From an uncultured Anaeromyxobacter sp. (GTDB lineage Bacteria; Myxococcota; Myxococcia; Myxococcales; Anaeromyxobacteraceae), in assembly GCA_903874275.1 (NCBI GenBank), contig CAIQRS010000018.1, positions 1 to 53,613 of the forward strand: a stretch of DNA of 53,613 bases, written 5' to 3'. The translations under genes and the position numbers were made by a program. Shown here in pieces: positions 30,225 through 38,970 of this stretch. How positions within the stretch are numbered: the first letter of the stretch is position 1; the number at the start of each line of letters is the position of its first letter. The notes beneath the pieces are model-generated. The model did not search any database. It saw nothing but the letters and a program-made list of their open reading frames with translations, and was not told the origin of the DNA.

Positions 30225-31475
30225 ATGACCGCCCCCCCCCACAGAGCGCGCAGCGAGCGCGGAGCCGCCCTCCTCCTGGTCCTCATGGTGGTGGCCGTCG
30301 TCACCGTGATGGCGACCGAGCTGGCCTACGACACCCGCGTGTCGCTCCAGATCGCCGCCAACGCCCGCGACGAGCTGCGCGCCTCCTATCAGGCCAGGGG
30401 CGCGGTGGCCATCTCCCGGCTGGTGCTCCACTTCCAGCAGCGTCTCGACCAGGCCGGCGGCGCGGCGGGACAGATCATGGCCGGGATGCAGGCCGCCCAG
30501 GGCGGCGCGGGCGGGCTGCCGGCGGGAGCCAGCCAGGGCTCCCTCTCCTTCCGGCTCTGGGACGCCATCCCGGTGGACGACACCGTCATCGCCCTCCTGC
30601 TCGGGACCGGCCCGACGTCCGGCGCGCGGGGCAAGGGCGACGAGGGCTTCAACGCCACCATCGAGGACGAGGAGCGGAAGGTGAACGTGGCGCAGCTGGC
30701 CGGCCTCTCCACGGTGGCCGGACCCCAGCTGCAGCGGCTGCTGCTGGCCGTGCGGGACCCGCGCTACGACGTGCTCTTCGACAGGGAGGACGACCTGGGC
30801 AACCGGCTCTCCCGCCGGGACGTGGCGGCGGCGCTCCGCGACTGGGCCGACGAGGACGCCACCACCAGCACGCTGGGGCTCAATCCACTGGCCCCCTTCG
30901 AGAAGGGGTTCGGCGACGAGAACCAGTACTACGATCGCGGGGAGGACCGGTACCGGGCCAAGAACGCCCGCTTCGACTCCCTCGACGAGCTCTTCATGGT
31001 GGCCGGGATCGGCGACGCCTTCATGGGTGCGTTCGGGGATCAGCTGACGGTGTACCCGGACGTCAACGCCACCATCAACGTCAACACCACCGACCCGGAG
31101 CAGATCCTGGTGAACGCGCTGCTCATGTCGTCGCCCCCGGGCGTGCCCCAGCCCCCGCTCCTCGACCCCTCCTTCGCCCAGAAGCTCTCCATGGCGCTGC
31201 GCCTGGTCCGGCCGCTTCCCTTCATGACCATCACCGTCCAGCAGTTCGCCACCGTGCTCCAGGCGCTGGGCATGAAGCTCCAGCCCATCTACGTCCAGGC
31301 GCAGAACACCGACACCCGCAGCCCCTTCGGCAACACCTCGAACACCTTCACCATCCGCGCCACCGGCCGCGCCGGCGGAGTGGAGAGGACCATCGACGCG
31401 GTGGTCACGATGGACGACCGCGCCGGGCCGCTCCAGTCGGACCTGGGGCGGCTCATCCACTGGCGCGAGGACTGA
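30225..31475 (+). CDS. gspK: Type II secretion minor pseudopilin GspK
   Basis: This is a 416-residue protein and the largest pseudopilin. The N-terminus RSERGAALLLVLMVVAVVTVMATELAY has the GspK type of signal, which lacks the Glu at +5 found in the other pseudopilins and allows it to sit at the filament tip. The body includes ARDELRASYQARGAVAISRLVL, the SAM-like helical domain region (VNVAQLAGL, LRDWADED, YRAKNARFDSLDELFMVAGI) and VNINTTDPEQIL-like residues (ATINVNTTDPEQILVNALL). A Gly/Ala-rich loop (QIMAGMQAAQGGAGGLPAGA) is extra. Its stop is two bases from the gspL ATG. Confidence 0.93.
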   Translation: MTAPPHRARSERGAALLLVLMVVAVVTVMATELAYDTRVSLQIAANARDELRASYQARGAVAISRLVLHFQQRLDQAGGAAGQIMAGMQAAQGGAGGLPAGASQGSLSFRLWDAIPVDDTVIALLLGTGPTSGARGKGDEGFNATIEDEERKVNVAQLAGLSTVAGPQLQRLLLAVRDPRYDVLFDREDDLGNRLSRRDVAAALRDWADEDATTSTLGLNPLAPFEKGFGDENQYYDRGEDRYRAKNARFDSLDELFMVAGIGDAFMGAFGDQLTVYPDVNATINVNTTDPEQILVNALLMSSPPGVPQPPLLDPSFAQKLSMALRLVRPLPFMTITVQQFATVLQALGMKLQPIYVQAQNTDTRSPFGNTSNTFTIRATGRAGGVERTIDAVVTMDDRAGPLQSDLGRLIHWRED

Positions 31476-31477
31476 CC

Positions 31478-33055
31478 ATGTCCCATCCCATTCTCGGACT
31501 CGACCTCGGATCGCGGCGCGTCAAGGCGGTGCTGCTCGAGACCACGCTGCGCGGCTTCACCGTGAGCGGCGCCGCGGAGGCGCCCATCCCACCCGCGACG
31601 GAGGGCGGCCCGCCGGGAGGGGAGCGCATGTCCGGGGCCGTCGCCGCGTTGCTGGCGGAGCGCGGCTGGACCCCGGACGTCGCCGCGGTGGCCTCCCTGC
31701 CGGGCGCGTCCGCCTCCCACCTCGTCACCCTTCCCTTCACCGACGCGCGCCGCATCGAGCAGACCGTGCTCTACGAGGTGGAGGCCGCCATCCCCTTCGA
31801 CCTCGACCAGGTCGCCTGGGACTGGCAGGTGCTGGAGTCCCTGCCCGACCGCTCCGACCTCTTCGTCGGCGTGGTCCGCCGGGGGGAGCTCACGGCCTGC
31901 ATCGCCGACCTGGCCCGCGTGGGCATGGACCCGGCGGTGGTGACTCCCGGAGGACCCGTCCTGGCGGCCCTCTGGGCGGCAGGCGCCGTGGCCGACCCGG
32001 CCGCGGTCGGCGAGGCCGATCTCGCGGTGGACGTGGGGGCCGACCGGACCCACGCCTGCGTCGTGTCGGAGGGGCGCTGCCTCTTCGCGCGGACCTTCGC
32101 GTCGGGCGGCTCGACGCTGCTGCGCGCGGCGGCCCGCTCCTCCGGCCGGAACCCCGACGAGGTGGTGCTCGAGGAGGGGCTCCCGGCCTGGATGTCCGGG
32201 CCCGAGGGGGATGCGGCGCTGCGGGGAGCGCTCGGTCCGCTGGTCCGCGAGCTCCGGGCCACCCTGCACGCCTTCGAGGCCCGCCCGTCGCGCCGGCCGG
32301 TGGTCCGGGTGCGCCTCGCCGGCGGCGCCGCCGCCTGGCCGGGCCTCGCCTCCGTGGTGGGCGAGGAGCTGGGGATCCCCACCGAGCCGCTGCGCCTGGC
32401 CGGGCCGGCCGCCGACGCCATCCCACCCGAGGACGCGCCCCGCTTCGCGCTCCCGCTCGCGCTGGCGCTGCGCGGCTGGCTGGGGCCGCGGTTCCAGCGG
32501 CTCAACCTGCGCCGAGGCGACCTGGCCAGCACCCGCTCCACCCAGGACGTCCGCGACCGGTTGCAGCGTGTGGCCGTCTACGTCTCGCTGGTCCTGCTCC
32601 TCGCCGTGGTCTCCTCGGTGGTGAAGGTGGTGGCGCTCAACCGGCAGGAGAAGCTCCTCGACAGGTCGATGTGCGAGGTGACCCAGAAGGTGGTGGGCAA
32701 GTGCTTCGACGACTTCGCCATGGCGGAGTCGGTCCTGCGCGGCCGGGGGACGGTGGGGGCGTCCATCCCCCGGATCTCGGCGGCCGGCGTGCTGGCCGAG
32801 CTGGCGGCCCGGTCGCCCGACGTCCAGCTCCGGTTCGACCGGATCGAGATCAGCCGGGAGAAGCTGCACCTCCAGGGGACCACCGACGTCGCCGAGAACG
32901 TGGACAAGATCGTGGCCGCCCTCCGTGGGTCGCGCTGCTTCGGCGACGCCCGCTCGGGCGGGGCGCGCAAGCGGGGCACCGAGCAGAAGTTCGAGTTCAC
33001 GGTGGACGCCGACATCACCTGCGAGGGCGCCCCGGCGCCCGCTGGGAAGGGCTGA
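31478..33055 (+). CDS. gspL: Type II secretion protein GspL (actin-like cytoplasmic domain)
   Basis: This is a 525-residue protein. Residues 1-about 350 form the PilM/actin-like cytoplasmic domain: ILGLDLGSRRVKAVLLET at the start, a middle region with EQTVLYEVEAAIPFDLDQVAWDW, the ADLAVDVGADRTHACVV strand and PVVRVRLAGGAAAWPGLASVVGEEL. A single membrane helix (VYVSLVLLLAVVSSVVKVVAL, about 366-386) leads to a periplasmic ferredoxin-like domain (about 430-520). GspL holds GspE at the membrane through its cytoplasmic domain and pairs with GspM in the periplasm. It is longer than Gamma-proteobacterial GspL, like other delta-proteobacterial versions. gspM starts two bases downstream. Confidence 0.92.
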   Translation: MSHPILGLDLGSRRVKAVLLETTLRGFTVSGAAEAPIPPATEGGPPGGERMSGAVAALLAERGWTPDVAAVASLPGASASHLVTLPFTDARRIEQTVLYEVEAAIPFDLDQVAWDWQVLESLPDRSDLFVGVVRRGELTACIADLARVGMDPAVVTPGGPVLAALWAAGAVADPAAVGEADLAVDVGADRTHACVVSEGRCLFARTFASGGSTLLRAAARSSGRNPDEVVLEEGLPAWMSGPEGDAALRGALGPLVRELRATLHAFEARPSRRPVVRVRLAGGAAAWPGLASVVGEELGIPTEPLRLAGPAADAIPPEDAPRFALPLALALRGWLGPRFQRLNLRRGDLASTRSTQDVRDRLQRVAVYVSLVLLLAVVSSVVKVVALNRQEKLLDRSMCEVTQKVVGKCFDDFAMAESVLRGRGTVGASIPRISAAGVLAELAARSPDVQLRFDRIEISREKLHLQGTTDVAENVDKIVAALRGSRCFGDARSGGARKRGTEQKFEFTVDADITCEGAPAPAGKG

Positions 33056-33057
33056 TC

Positions 33058-33612
33058 ATGGAAACCCTGAACCGGCTCCGCGCCAACCTGGAAGCCTTCC
33101 TGGCCCGCCTCTCGCCGCGCGAGCGGGTGATGGTGTCGGCGGCGGCCGCCGCCGTGATCCTCTTCGTCCTCTTCCTGGTCACCACAGGCGTCTCCCGTTC
33201 CATCACCGCCCGCGAGAAGCGCATCGAGTCGAAGACCGAGATGCTCGCCCAGATCGGGAAGCTCACCCGCGGCTACCGCCAGGCCCAGGCCGAGCGGCAG
33301 TCGCTGGAGGCCCGGCTCAAGGGGCCGCCGGTCCAGCTCATGAGCTTCGTGTCGCAGACCGGGGCCCAGAGCGGCGTGGAGGTGAACGATCTCCGCCCCG
33401 GGACGCCCAGCACCACCGACGGCCTGACCGAGGAGAGCGTGGAGGTGAACCTGGCCCGCATCGACCTCCCCCGCCTGGCCAGGCTCATCGACGCGCTGGA
33501 GCGCGGCCCCGGCGTGGTCAAGGTCCGGAAGATCCGCGTCGCCACCCGGAACGACGACCCCAAGCTCGTGGACGTCACCCTTCAAGTCTCGACCTGGCAG
33601 CTGAAGACCTAA
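33058..33612 (+). CDS. gspM: Type II secretion protein GspM
   Basis: This is 184 residues from ATG 33058. A short cytoplasmic N-terminus (RLRANLEAFLARLSPRERVMV) with the typical LxPRER motif precedes one membrane helix (about 24-43, AAAAAVILFVLFLVTTGVS). A coiled stretch (TAREKRIESKTEMLAQIGKL) and a periplasmic ferredoxin-like domain (about 90-184; VQLMSFVSQTGAQSGVEVNDL, VKVRKIRVATRNDD) follow. GspM stabilises GspL in the inner-membrane platform. An AAGGAGG box at its 3' end serves gspN. Confidence 0.9.
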   Translation: METLNRLRANLEAFLARLSPRERVMVSAAAAAVILFVLFLVTTGVSRSITAREKRIESKTEMLAQIGKLTRGYRQAQAERQSLEARLKGPPVQLMSFVSQTGAQSGVEVNDLRPGTPSTTDGLTEESVEVNLARIDLPRLARLIDALERGPGVVKVRKIRVATRNDDPKLVDVTLQVSTWQLKT

Positions 33613-33622
33613 GGAGGACGGC

Positions 33623-34570
33623 GTGAATCTCGACCCGCGGACCTGGAACGTCGATCCCCGGAAGTGGAAGCTCACCGGGTGGCGGCGGACGGCGGCCTAC
33701 TCGGTCTTCTTCGCGTTCGCCTTCGTGGTGGCGCTGCGCTTCACCTTCCCCGTCGAGGCGGTGCGGGAGCGGCTCATCCTCGATGCGGCCGCCAGGGGAT
33801 ACCAGGTGAAGGTGAACGACCTCTCGCCGTCCGGCCTGGTGGGAGTCCGGGCACGCGAGGTCACCGTGACCACCGCCGAGGGGACGCGCATCCCGTTCGA
33901 CCAGCTGAGCGTGGGGCTGCGCCTCTGGCCGACGATGCTGGGGCGCCGCTCCTTCTCCTTCGACGCCTCCATCTTCGACGGGCGCGTGGTCGGCTTCTCC
34001 GAGGTGGGCAAGACGGCCGAGCGCTACCAGGCCCAGGTCACCGGAATCGACCTCTCGCGGGCCGGCGTGATCCGGGCCGCCACCGGCCTCGACCTGGCCG
34101 GGATCCTCTCCGGCACGCTGGACGTGACGCTCGACCCGAAGGACCCCTCGAAGAGCACTGGCGGGATCGACTTCCAGGTGAAGGACGGGGCCATCCGGGG
34201 AGGCAAGATCCCGGTTCCGGGCATGGACGGGGGGCTCACCGCCCCCCCGGTGAAGCTCGGCACCATGGCGGCGCGGGGCACGGTGAAGGGCGGGCGGGCC
34301 GAGTTCGGGACGCTCGAGTCGAAGGGGGACGACCTCGACTTCGCCGCCGAGCAGCTGTTCGTCCAGCTCCAGCCGCGCTTCGAGCACTCGGCGATCTCCG
34401 GCCGGGCCCGGCTTCGCCCCACCGAGAGCTTCTGGCGGAAGGAGCAGGTCGCCCCCCTGAAGCCTCTCGTCGAGGCTGGGCTGGCATCCGCCAAGGGGAA
34501 GGACGGCGGCTACGGATTCCAGATCTACGGGACGATCGGCAAGCCCATGGCGCGCCCCGCCGCCTACTGA
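33623..34570 (+). CDS. gspN: Type II secretion protein GspN
   Basis: This is 315 residues from GTG 33623, with AAGGAGG six bases upstream. A membrane helix near the N-terminus (AAYSVFFAFAFVVALRFTF, about 25-43) is followed by a long beta-rich periplasmic region that reads like an AsmA/GspN-type repeat (GYQVKVNDLSPSGLVGVRAREVTVTT, LRLWPTMLGRRSFSFDASIF, LSGTLDVTLDPKDP, GGLTAPPVKLGTMAARGTV). This corresponds to the delta-proteobacterial GspN family found at the end of gsp operons. Its role in secretion is not defined; GspN is dispensable in some systems. It closes the operon; smc starts 56 bases downstream with no obvious terminator between. Confidence 0.87.
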   Translation: MNLDPRTWNVDPRKWKLTGWRRTAAYSVFFAFAFVVALRFTFPVEAVRERLILDAAARGYQVKVNDLSPSGLVGVRAREVTVTTAEGTRIPFDQLSVGLRLWPTMLGRRSFSFDASIFDGRVVGFSEVGKTAERYQAQVTGIDLSRAGVIRAATGLDLAGILSGTLDVTLDPKDPSKSTGGIDFQVKDGAIRGGKIPVPGMDGGLTAPPVKLGTMAARGTVKGGRAEFGTLESKGDDLDFAAEQLFVQLQPRFEHSAISGRARLRPTESFWRKEQVAPLKPLVEAGLASAKGKDGGYGFQIYGTIGKPMARPAAY

Positions 34571-34626
34571 CCCTGCATGTAGTGTCACGTATTGAAAGGT
34601 CCCGGGGGGCGTGCTATCCCGGCCAG

Positions 34627-37600
34627 ATGCGGATCCGTCGTCTGGAGATGGTTGGCTTCAAGTCGTTCATGGACCGGACGGTCGTCGTCTTCGACGAGGG
34701 CGTGACCGGGGTCGTCGGGCCGAACGGCTGCGGCAAGTCCAACGTCGCCGACGCCATCCGCTGGGTCCTCGGCGAGCAGTCGGCGCTGCGCCTCCGCGGC
34801 CGCTCCATGGAGGACGTGATCTTCAACGGGTCGGAGTCGAAGCCCCCGCTCTCCTTCGCCGAGGTCACCCTCACCTTCGAGAACGACCGCCCGGCCGAGC
34901 TCCCGCCGGCCTTCCGCGCCCTCTCGGAGATCACCGTGGGCCGCCGGCTGTACCGCACCGGCGAGTCCGACTACCTCGTCAACCGGGCCCCGGCCCGCCT
35001 GCTCGACGTGAACGACATCTTCTTCGGCTCCGGCGTTGGCCGCACCGCCTACTCGATCATCGAGCAGGGGCGCATCGGCCAGATCGTCTCGGCCCGCGCC
35101 CAGGACCGGCGCGGAGTGATCGAGGAGGCGGCCGGGATCACCAAGTACCAGAGGCGGCGCGAGGCCGCCGAGCGGAAGATGGAGGCCACCCGCCACAACC
35201 TGGAGCGGGTCACCGACATCGTCTCCGAGCTGGGCAAGCAGCTCGACTCTCTCAACCGGCAGGCCCGCAAGGCCGAGAAGTACCGGGCGCTGAAGGCCGA
35301 GATCCGCGAGCTCGAGCTGCACGTGGGCGCCACCCGCTGGCTGGAGCTGACGGTGGGGCGCCGGGAGGCCGAGGACCGCCACGCGGCGGCCCGCGCCGAC
35401 GAGGCGGAGATCTCGGCGCGCCTGGCCCAGATCGACCTGGCCCTGGAGGCCGACCGCTCGCTGCTGGCCGAGCGCGAGCTCACGCTGCAGCAGCTCTCCG
35501 ACCGGGAGCACGAGCTGGAGAGCCAGGAGCGGGTCTCGGCCGTCTCCACCGAGGCCGCCGGGCGCGAGCTCGACCAGATCGCCGAGCGCTCCCGTGGACA
35601 GGCCTCCGAGGTCGAGGCGCTCAAGGTTCAGGCGGACGCGCTCTCGGCCGAGCGGGACGCCCTCCTGCGGCAGCGGGACGAGCTGGCCAGCCTCTCGGGG
35701 ACCGACGAGGCCCGCTTGGCGGAGCTGGAGTCGGCCCTGCGCGACGTGGCCACGGAGCAGGCCGCGCTGGCCGGCCAGGCCGAGACGGCCCGGTCCGAGG
35801 CCGGAGAGGCCCACGGACGTGCCGCGGCCCGGCGCAGCGCGCTCGCGCAGGTGGAGCGCCAGCGCGCCGACCTCCAGGCCCGGCTGGCCCGCCTCCGCGC
35901 CGAGATCGACGAGCTGGCCGCGCGCGGCGCGTCGCTCGACGGCTCCCGCTCGGCCCACGTGGAGAAGCTGGGCAAGACCCGGCAGCTGAAGCTCCACCTC
36001 GAGGAGCAGCGCGGCGCGCAGGAAGGGCTGCTCGACCGCACCCGCTCCGAGTTCATCCAGAACGAGGCGCGGCTCATCACCCTGCGCGAGGAGCTCTCCG
36101 ACCGGCGCGCCCGGCTGCAGTCGCTGCAGGAGGTGATGCGCAACTACGAGGGGTACGGCCGCGGAGTGCGCAGCCTGATGACCCGGGCCCGGGCATCCGA
36201 GGGGGCCGAGAACGGCGTCATGGGGCTCGTCGCCGACGTGATGGACGTCCCCGCCGAGTACGAGAACGCCGTCGAGGCGGTTCTCGGCGAGCGGCTCCAG
36301 TTCGTCATCGTGGAGAGCCACAGCCAGGGGGTCGAGGCCATCGACTTCCTGAAGAGCGCCGCCGAGGGGCGCGCCTCGCTCATCCCGCTCCTGCGCCTCC
36401 GGGACGGCGAGGCCGCAGCCGCCACCCCCGACCGCTCCCACCCCGGCTTCGTCGCCGGTTGCCTCGACGTGGTCCGGTTCGACCCGGCCTACGAGCGGCT
36501 GGCCCGCTTCCTCCTCGGCGACGCCGCCATCGTCCGCGACCTCTCGAGCGCGCTCGAGATCTGGCAGTCGGGCGGCGGGGCGGGAACGCTCGTCACCCTG
36601 GACGGAGAGGTCCTCGATCCGCACGGCGTGGTCACGGGAGGCCCCCTCGAGGGCGAGGGGCACGGCGCCCTGCAGCGAAGGCGCGAGGTGCAGGAGCTCA
36701 TCGACACGGTGCGCTCCTTCGAGGCCGACTTCTCGATGGCCCAGGAGCGCCACCGCGCGCTGCAGTCGCGCCTCCTCCAGCTCGAGGCGGCGCTCAAGAC
36801 CATCGACCGGGACAACCGGGAGAAGGACCTGGCGCTCCTCACCCAGGAGAAGGACCTGGCCCGGCTCGGCGAGGAGCTCGAGCGGGTCTCCGGGCGCGTC
36901 GCCCAGCTCGAGGTCGAGCGCGGCTCCATGGAGGACGCGCTGTCCGGGCTCTCCCGCGAGGAGGAGTCGCACCAGGTCGAGGCCGCCGCGGCCGAGGCCG
37001 ACCGGTCCCGCCACGAGGAGCGCGCCCGCGAGGCCACCGGGCGGCTCGACGACCTGATCAGGCGCGCCGAGTCGTTGCAGGCCGAGGTCCTGGCCGTGAA
37101 GGTCAAGGTGGCCTCGGAGCGGGAGCGGCGCGACGGGATCGGCGAGTCGCTCCGTCGCGTCGAGGAGGCGCAAGGAGCGGCCGAGGAGCGGCGCGAGCGG
37201 CTCTACGGCGCCCTCTCCGAGGGCAACGCCCGCGCCTCCGACCTCCGGGACCGCATGGAGGGAGCCCGCGGAGACGGGGTCCGGCTGGCCGAGGAGCTCT
37301 TTCGGGTAAGGGAGGTGCTGCTCGCCGAGCGCGCCGCCCACCAGGACGCCGTCGCCAAGGCCCGCGCCGCCGATTCGGAGGCCCGCGAGCTGCGCAAGCG
37401 GGCCGAGGCCATCACCCAGGCGGCCGGCGACGCCGCGCTCACTGCGCGCGAGCAGGCGCTCGAGCTCAGCCACCTCGAGGAGCAGATCCGCGAGCGTTGC
37501 CAGGCCGAGCTGCGGGACGAGCTGCTCCGCTTCCACGCCGAGCGCCCGCCCGGCGAGGCCGAGCGGCGGCGGCTGGAGGATCTGAAGGCGCAGGCCGACC

Positions 37601-38220
37601 GGATGGGAGCCATCAACCTCACCGCCATCGAGGAGTACGACGACCTGGCCCGCCGGCACGCCTTCCTGTCCGAGCAGAAGGGAGACCTCGAGTCGTCCCT
37701 CTCCGACCTGCACAAGGCCATCGGGAAGATCAACCGGGCCTCGCGCGAGAGGTTCCGCGAGACCTTCGACCGGGTGAACGAGAAGTTCCAGCAGGTCTTC
37801 CCGCGGCTGTTCAACGGCGGGCGGGCCGGGCTCGTGCTCACCGAGGACGGGGACGACCAGCAGGGGGGAGTGGAGATCTTCGCCCAGCCGCCGGGGAAGA
37901 AGCTGCAGAACATCAATCTGCTGTCGGGCGGGGAGAAGGCGCTCACGGCGGTGAGCCTCATCTTCGCGATCTACCTCATCAAGCCGTCGCCGTTCTGCCT
38001 GCTCGACGAGGTGGACGCGCCGCTCGACGACGCCAACGTCGGCCGGTACAACGAGCTGGTGAAGGAGATGGCGAAGGCGTCGCAGTTCATCCTCATCACC
38101 CACAACAAGCGGACCATGGAGACGGTGGACACGCTGTACGGGGTGACGATGGAGGAGCCGGGGGTGTCGAAGCTGGTGTCGGTGAGGCTGTCGGGGAGCA
38201 GCAGGTCGGCGGCGGCGTAG
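34627..38220 (+). CDS. smc: Chromosome segregation protein SMC
   Basis: This is 1197 residues from ATG 34627; the open frame upstream overlaps gspN and is not conserved. Walker A GPNGCGKSN is at 31-39. Long coiled coils (about 165-500 and 670-1000) flank the hinge (about 510-660; NGVMGLVADVMDVPAEYENAVEAVLGERLQ, TLDGEVLDPHGVVTGG). The C-terminal head has the ABC signature LLSGGEKALTAVSL (about 1098) and Walker B CLLDEVDAPLDD (about 1125). SMC with ScpA/ScpB loads near parS and compacts and separates chromosomes; scpA and scpB are not in the window. The length and arrangement are normal. It may be cotranscribed with the gsp operon or have its own promoter in the 56-base gap. Confidence 0.97.
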   Translation: MRIRRLEMVGFKSFMDRTVVVFDEGVTGVVGPNGCGKSNVADAIRWVLGEQSALRLRGRSMEDVIFNGSESKPPLSFAEVTLTFENDRPAELPPAFRALSEITVGRRLYRTGESDYLVNRAPARLLDVNDIFFGSGVGRTAYSIIEQGRIGQIVSARAQDRRGVIEEAAGITKYQRRREAAERKMEATRHNLERVTDIVSELGKQLDSLNRQARKAEKYRALKAEIRELELHVGATRWLELTVGRREAEDRHAAARADEAEISARLAQIDLALEADRSLLAERELTLQQLSDREHELESQERVSAVSTEAAGRELDQIAERSRGQASEVEALKVQADALSAERDALLRQRDELASLSGTDEARLAELESALRDVATEQAALAGQAETARSEAGEAHGRAAARRSALAQVERQRADLQARLARLRAEIDELAARGASLDGSRSAHVEKLGKTRQLKLHLEEQRGAQEGLLDRTRSEFIQNEARLITLREELSDRRARLQSLQEVMRNYEGYGRGVRSLMTRARASEGAENGVMGLVADVMDVPAEYENAVEAVLGERLQFVIVESHSQGVEAIDFLKSAAEGRASLIPLLRLRDGEAAAATPDRSHPGFVAGCLDVVRFDPAYERLARFLLGDAAIVRDLSSALEIWQSGGGAGTLVTLDGEVLDPHGVVTGGPLEGEGHGALQRRREVQELIDTVRSFEADFSMAQERHRALQSRLLQLEAALKTIDRDNREKDLALLTQEKDLARLGEELERVSGRVAQLEVERGSMEDALSGLSREEESHQVEAAAAEADRSRHEERAREATGRLDDLIRRAESLQAEVLAVKVKVASERERRDGIGESLRRVEEAQGAAEERRERLYGALSEGNARASDLRDRMEGARGDGVRLAEELFRVREVLLAERAAHQDAVAKARAADSEARELRKRAEAITQAAGDAALTAREQALELSHLEEQIRERCQAELRDELLRFHAERPPGEAERRRLEDLKAQADRMGAINLTAIEEYDDLARRHAFLSEQKGDLESSLSDLHKAIGKINRASRERFRETFDRVNEKFQQVFPRLFNGGRAGLVLTEDGDDQQGGVEIFAQPPGKKLQNINLLSGGEKALTAVSLIFAIYLIKPSPFCLLDEVDAPLDDANVGRYNELVKEMAKASQFILITHNKRTMETVDTLYGVTMEEPGVSKLVSVRLSGSSRSAAA

Positions 38221-38262
38221 GGTCCGTGGTCCGTGACCGATGCGAGCGCATCTCCTGCGGCG

Positions 38263-38586
38263 TCAATGGGTCAGGCGCCAGATGATCGCCAGCAGGCGGT
38301 CGCTGAGCGCGAGGGCCCTGGCGACGACGCCGGCCTGAAGGTAGCCGAACGCCTCGGCGACGCGCAGGCCAGCGGCGACCTCGGCGGCGCTGCCCGCGGC
38401 CACCCGCCAGAGGTGGATGCGGTCCTTGCCGTTGCGCCGATTGCCTTCACTGAGGTTCAGTGAGACCGAGGCCGCTGCGCGCCGCAGTTGCCTGGCGAGA
38501 TCGGGATCGCGCCGGTCGAGGATGGCGAGCGGCTCGTCCAGCGACCGGATGAGCTCGAGGGAGAACTCGAAGGCCTGAAACGTCAT
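38263..38586 (-). CDS. Four-helix-bundle protein of the S23 / 23S rRNA intervening-sequence family
   Basis: This is 107 residues from ATG 38586, chosen because AAAGGAG lies six bases upstream; the frame extends 48 codons further but that part runs through an inverted-repeat element. Family features are [42 protein letters not shown] (the hallmark helix-turn with SVSLNLSEG) and a last pair of helices ([32 protein letters not shown]). These pentamer-forming small proteins occur in 23S rRNA intervening sequences, as stand-alone genes of unknown role, and as the Avd partner of retroelement reverse transcriptases. No reverse transcriptase or rRNA is near. It converges on smc with a 42-base gap. 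The region upstream holds a long inverted repeat and a hexamer array. Confidence 0.85.
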   Translation of the reverse strand: MTFQAFEFSLELIRSLDEPLAILDRRDPDLARQLRRAAASVSLNLSEGNRRNGKDRIHLWRVAAGSAAEVAAGLRVAEAFGYLQAGVVARALALSDRLLAIIWRLTH

Positions 38587-38589
38587 GTG

Positions 38590-38724
38590 CGGCTCCTTTG
38601 CGGGTGGGGTTTGCCCCATCCGGCGCAGGCGCCGTGACAGCCCGACGCGGGGAGCACACGCGCAGGACCGCGGGCTGGCGCGGGGCGTGCGCCTCCCAGG
38701 CAGGCCCCACCCGAAAAGGAGCCG
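38590..38724 (-). repeat. 26-bp imperfect inverted repeat flanking 83 bases, overlapping the S23-like gene's ribosome-binding site
   Basis: Bases 38590-38615 pair with 38724-38699. Twenty-three positions are Watson-Crick, two (38610 and 38611) are G-T, and one (38600) is mismatched; the first 20 pairs contain only the one mismatch. The near arm contains the AAAGGAG box of the S23-like gene; the far arm carries the mirror copy. The 83-base interior has further self-complementary pieces (GGCGC-AG-GCGCC; AGCCCG with CGGGCT). The element could be a structured leader RNA, a small terminal-repeat element, or a decayed inverted duplication of the gene's start region. Confidence 0.8.
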
Positions 38725-38734
38725 GAACACGAAA

Positions 38735-38968
38735 TCCGACTCCGAATCCGACTCCGAATCCGACTCCGAATCCGACTCCGAATCCGACTCCGAATCCGAC
38801 TCCGAATCCGACTCCGAATCCGAATCCGACTCCGAATCCGACTCCGAATCCGAATCCGAATCCGACTCCGACTCCGAATCCGACTCCGAATCCGACTCCG
38901 AATCCGAATCCGACTCCGACTCCGACTCCGACTCCGACTCCGACTCCGACTCCGACTCCGACTCCGAC
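38735..38968. repeat. Hexamer tandem array, 39 perfect TCCGA(C/A) units
   Basis: Thirty-nine consecutive six-base units run without any gap; the first five bases are TCCGA in every unit and only the sixth varies, between C and A. Read in order the sixth base is (CA) seven times, then ACACAAACCACACAA, then ten C. Each unit junction therefore makes a GACTC or GAATC, that is a GANTC site every six bases. A degenerate unit, TCCTAC (38969-38974), ends the array and contains the stop codon of the adjacent minus-strand gene. Frames through it give Ser-Asp/Glu, Pro-Thr/Asn or Gly-Val/Phe repeats, but none has a supported start, so the array is treated as noncoding. With 38587-38734 it forms the largest gene-free stretch in the window. 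Confidence 0.95.
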
Positions 38969-38970
38969 TC

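Noticed and set aside
38244-38257. GATGCG-AG-CGCATC palindrome between smc and the S23-like gene as a terminator
   Set aside because: The stem is six bases with a two-base loop and no U-run; it fits neither strand as a convincing terminator.
38263-38586. S23-like gene as part of a diversity-generating retroelement
   Set aside because: No reverse transcriptase, template repeat or variable target repeat was found anywhere in the window.
38735-38968. CRISPR array
   Set aside because: The units are six bases with no spacers and no cas gene is near.
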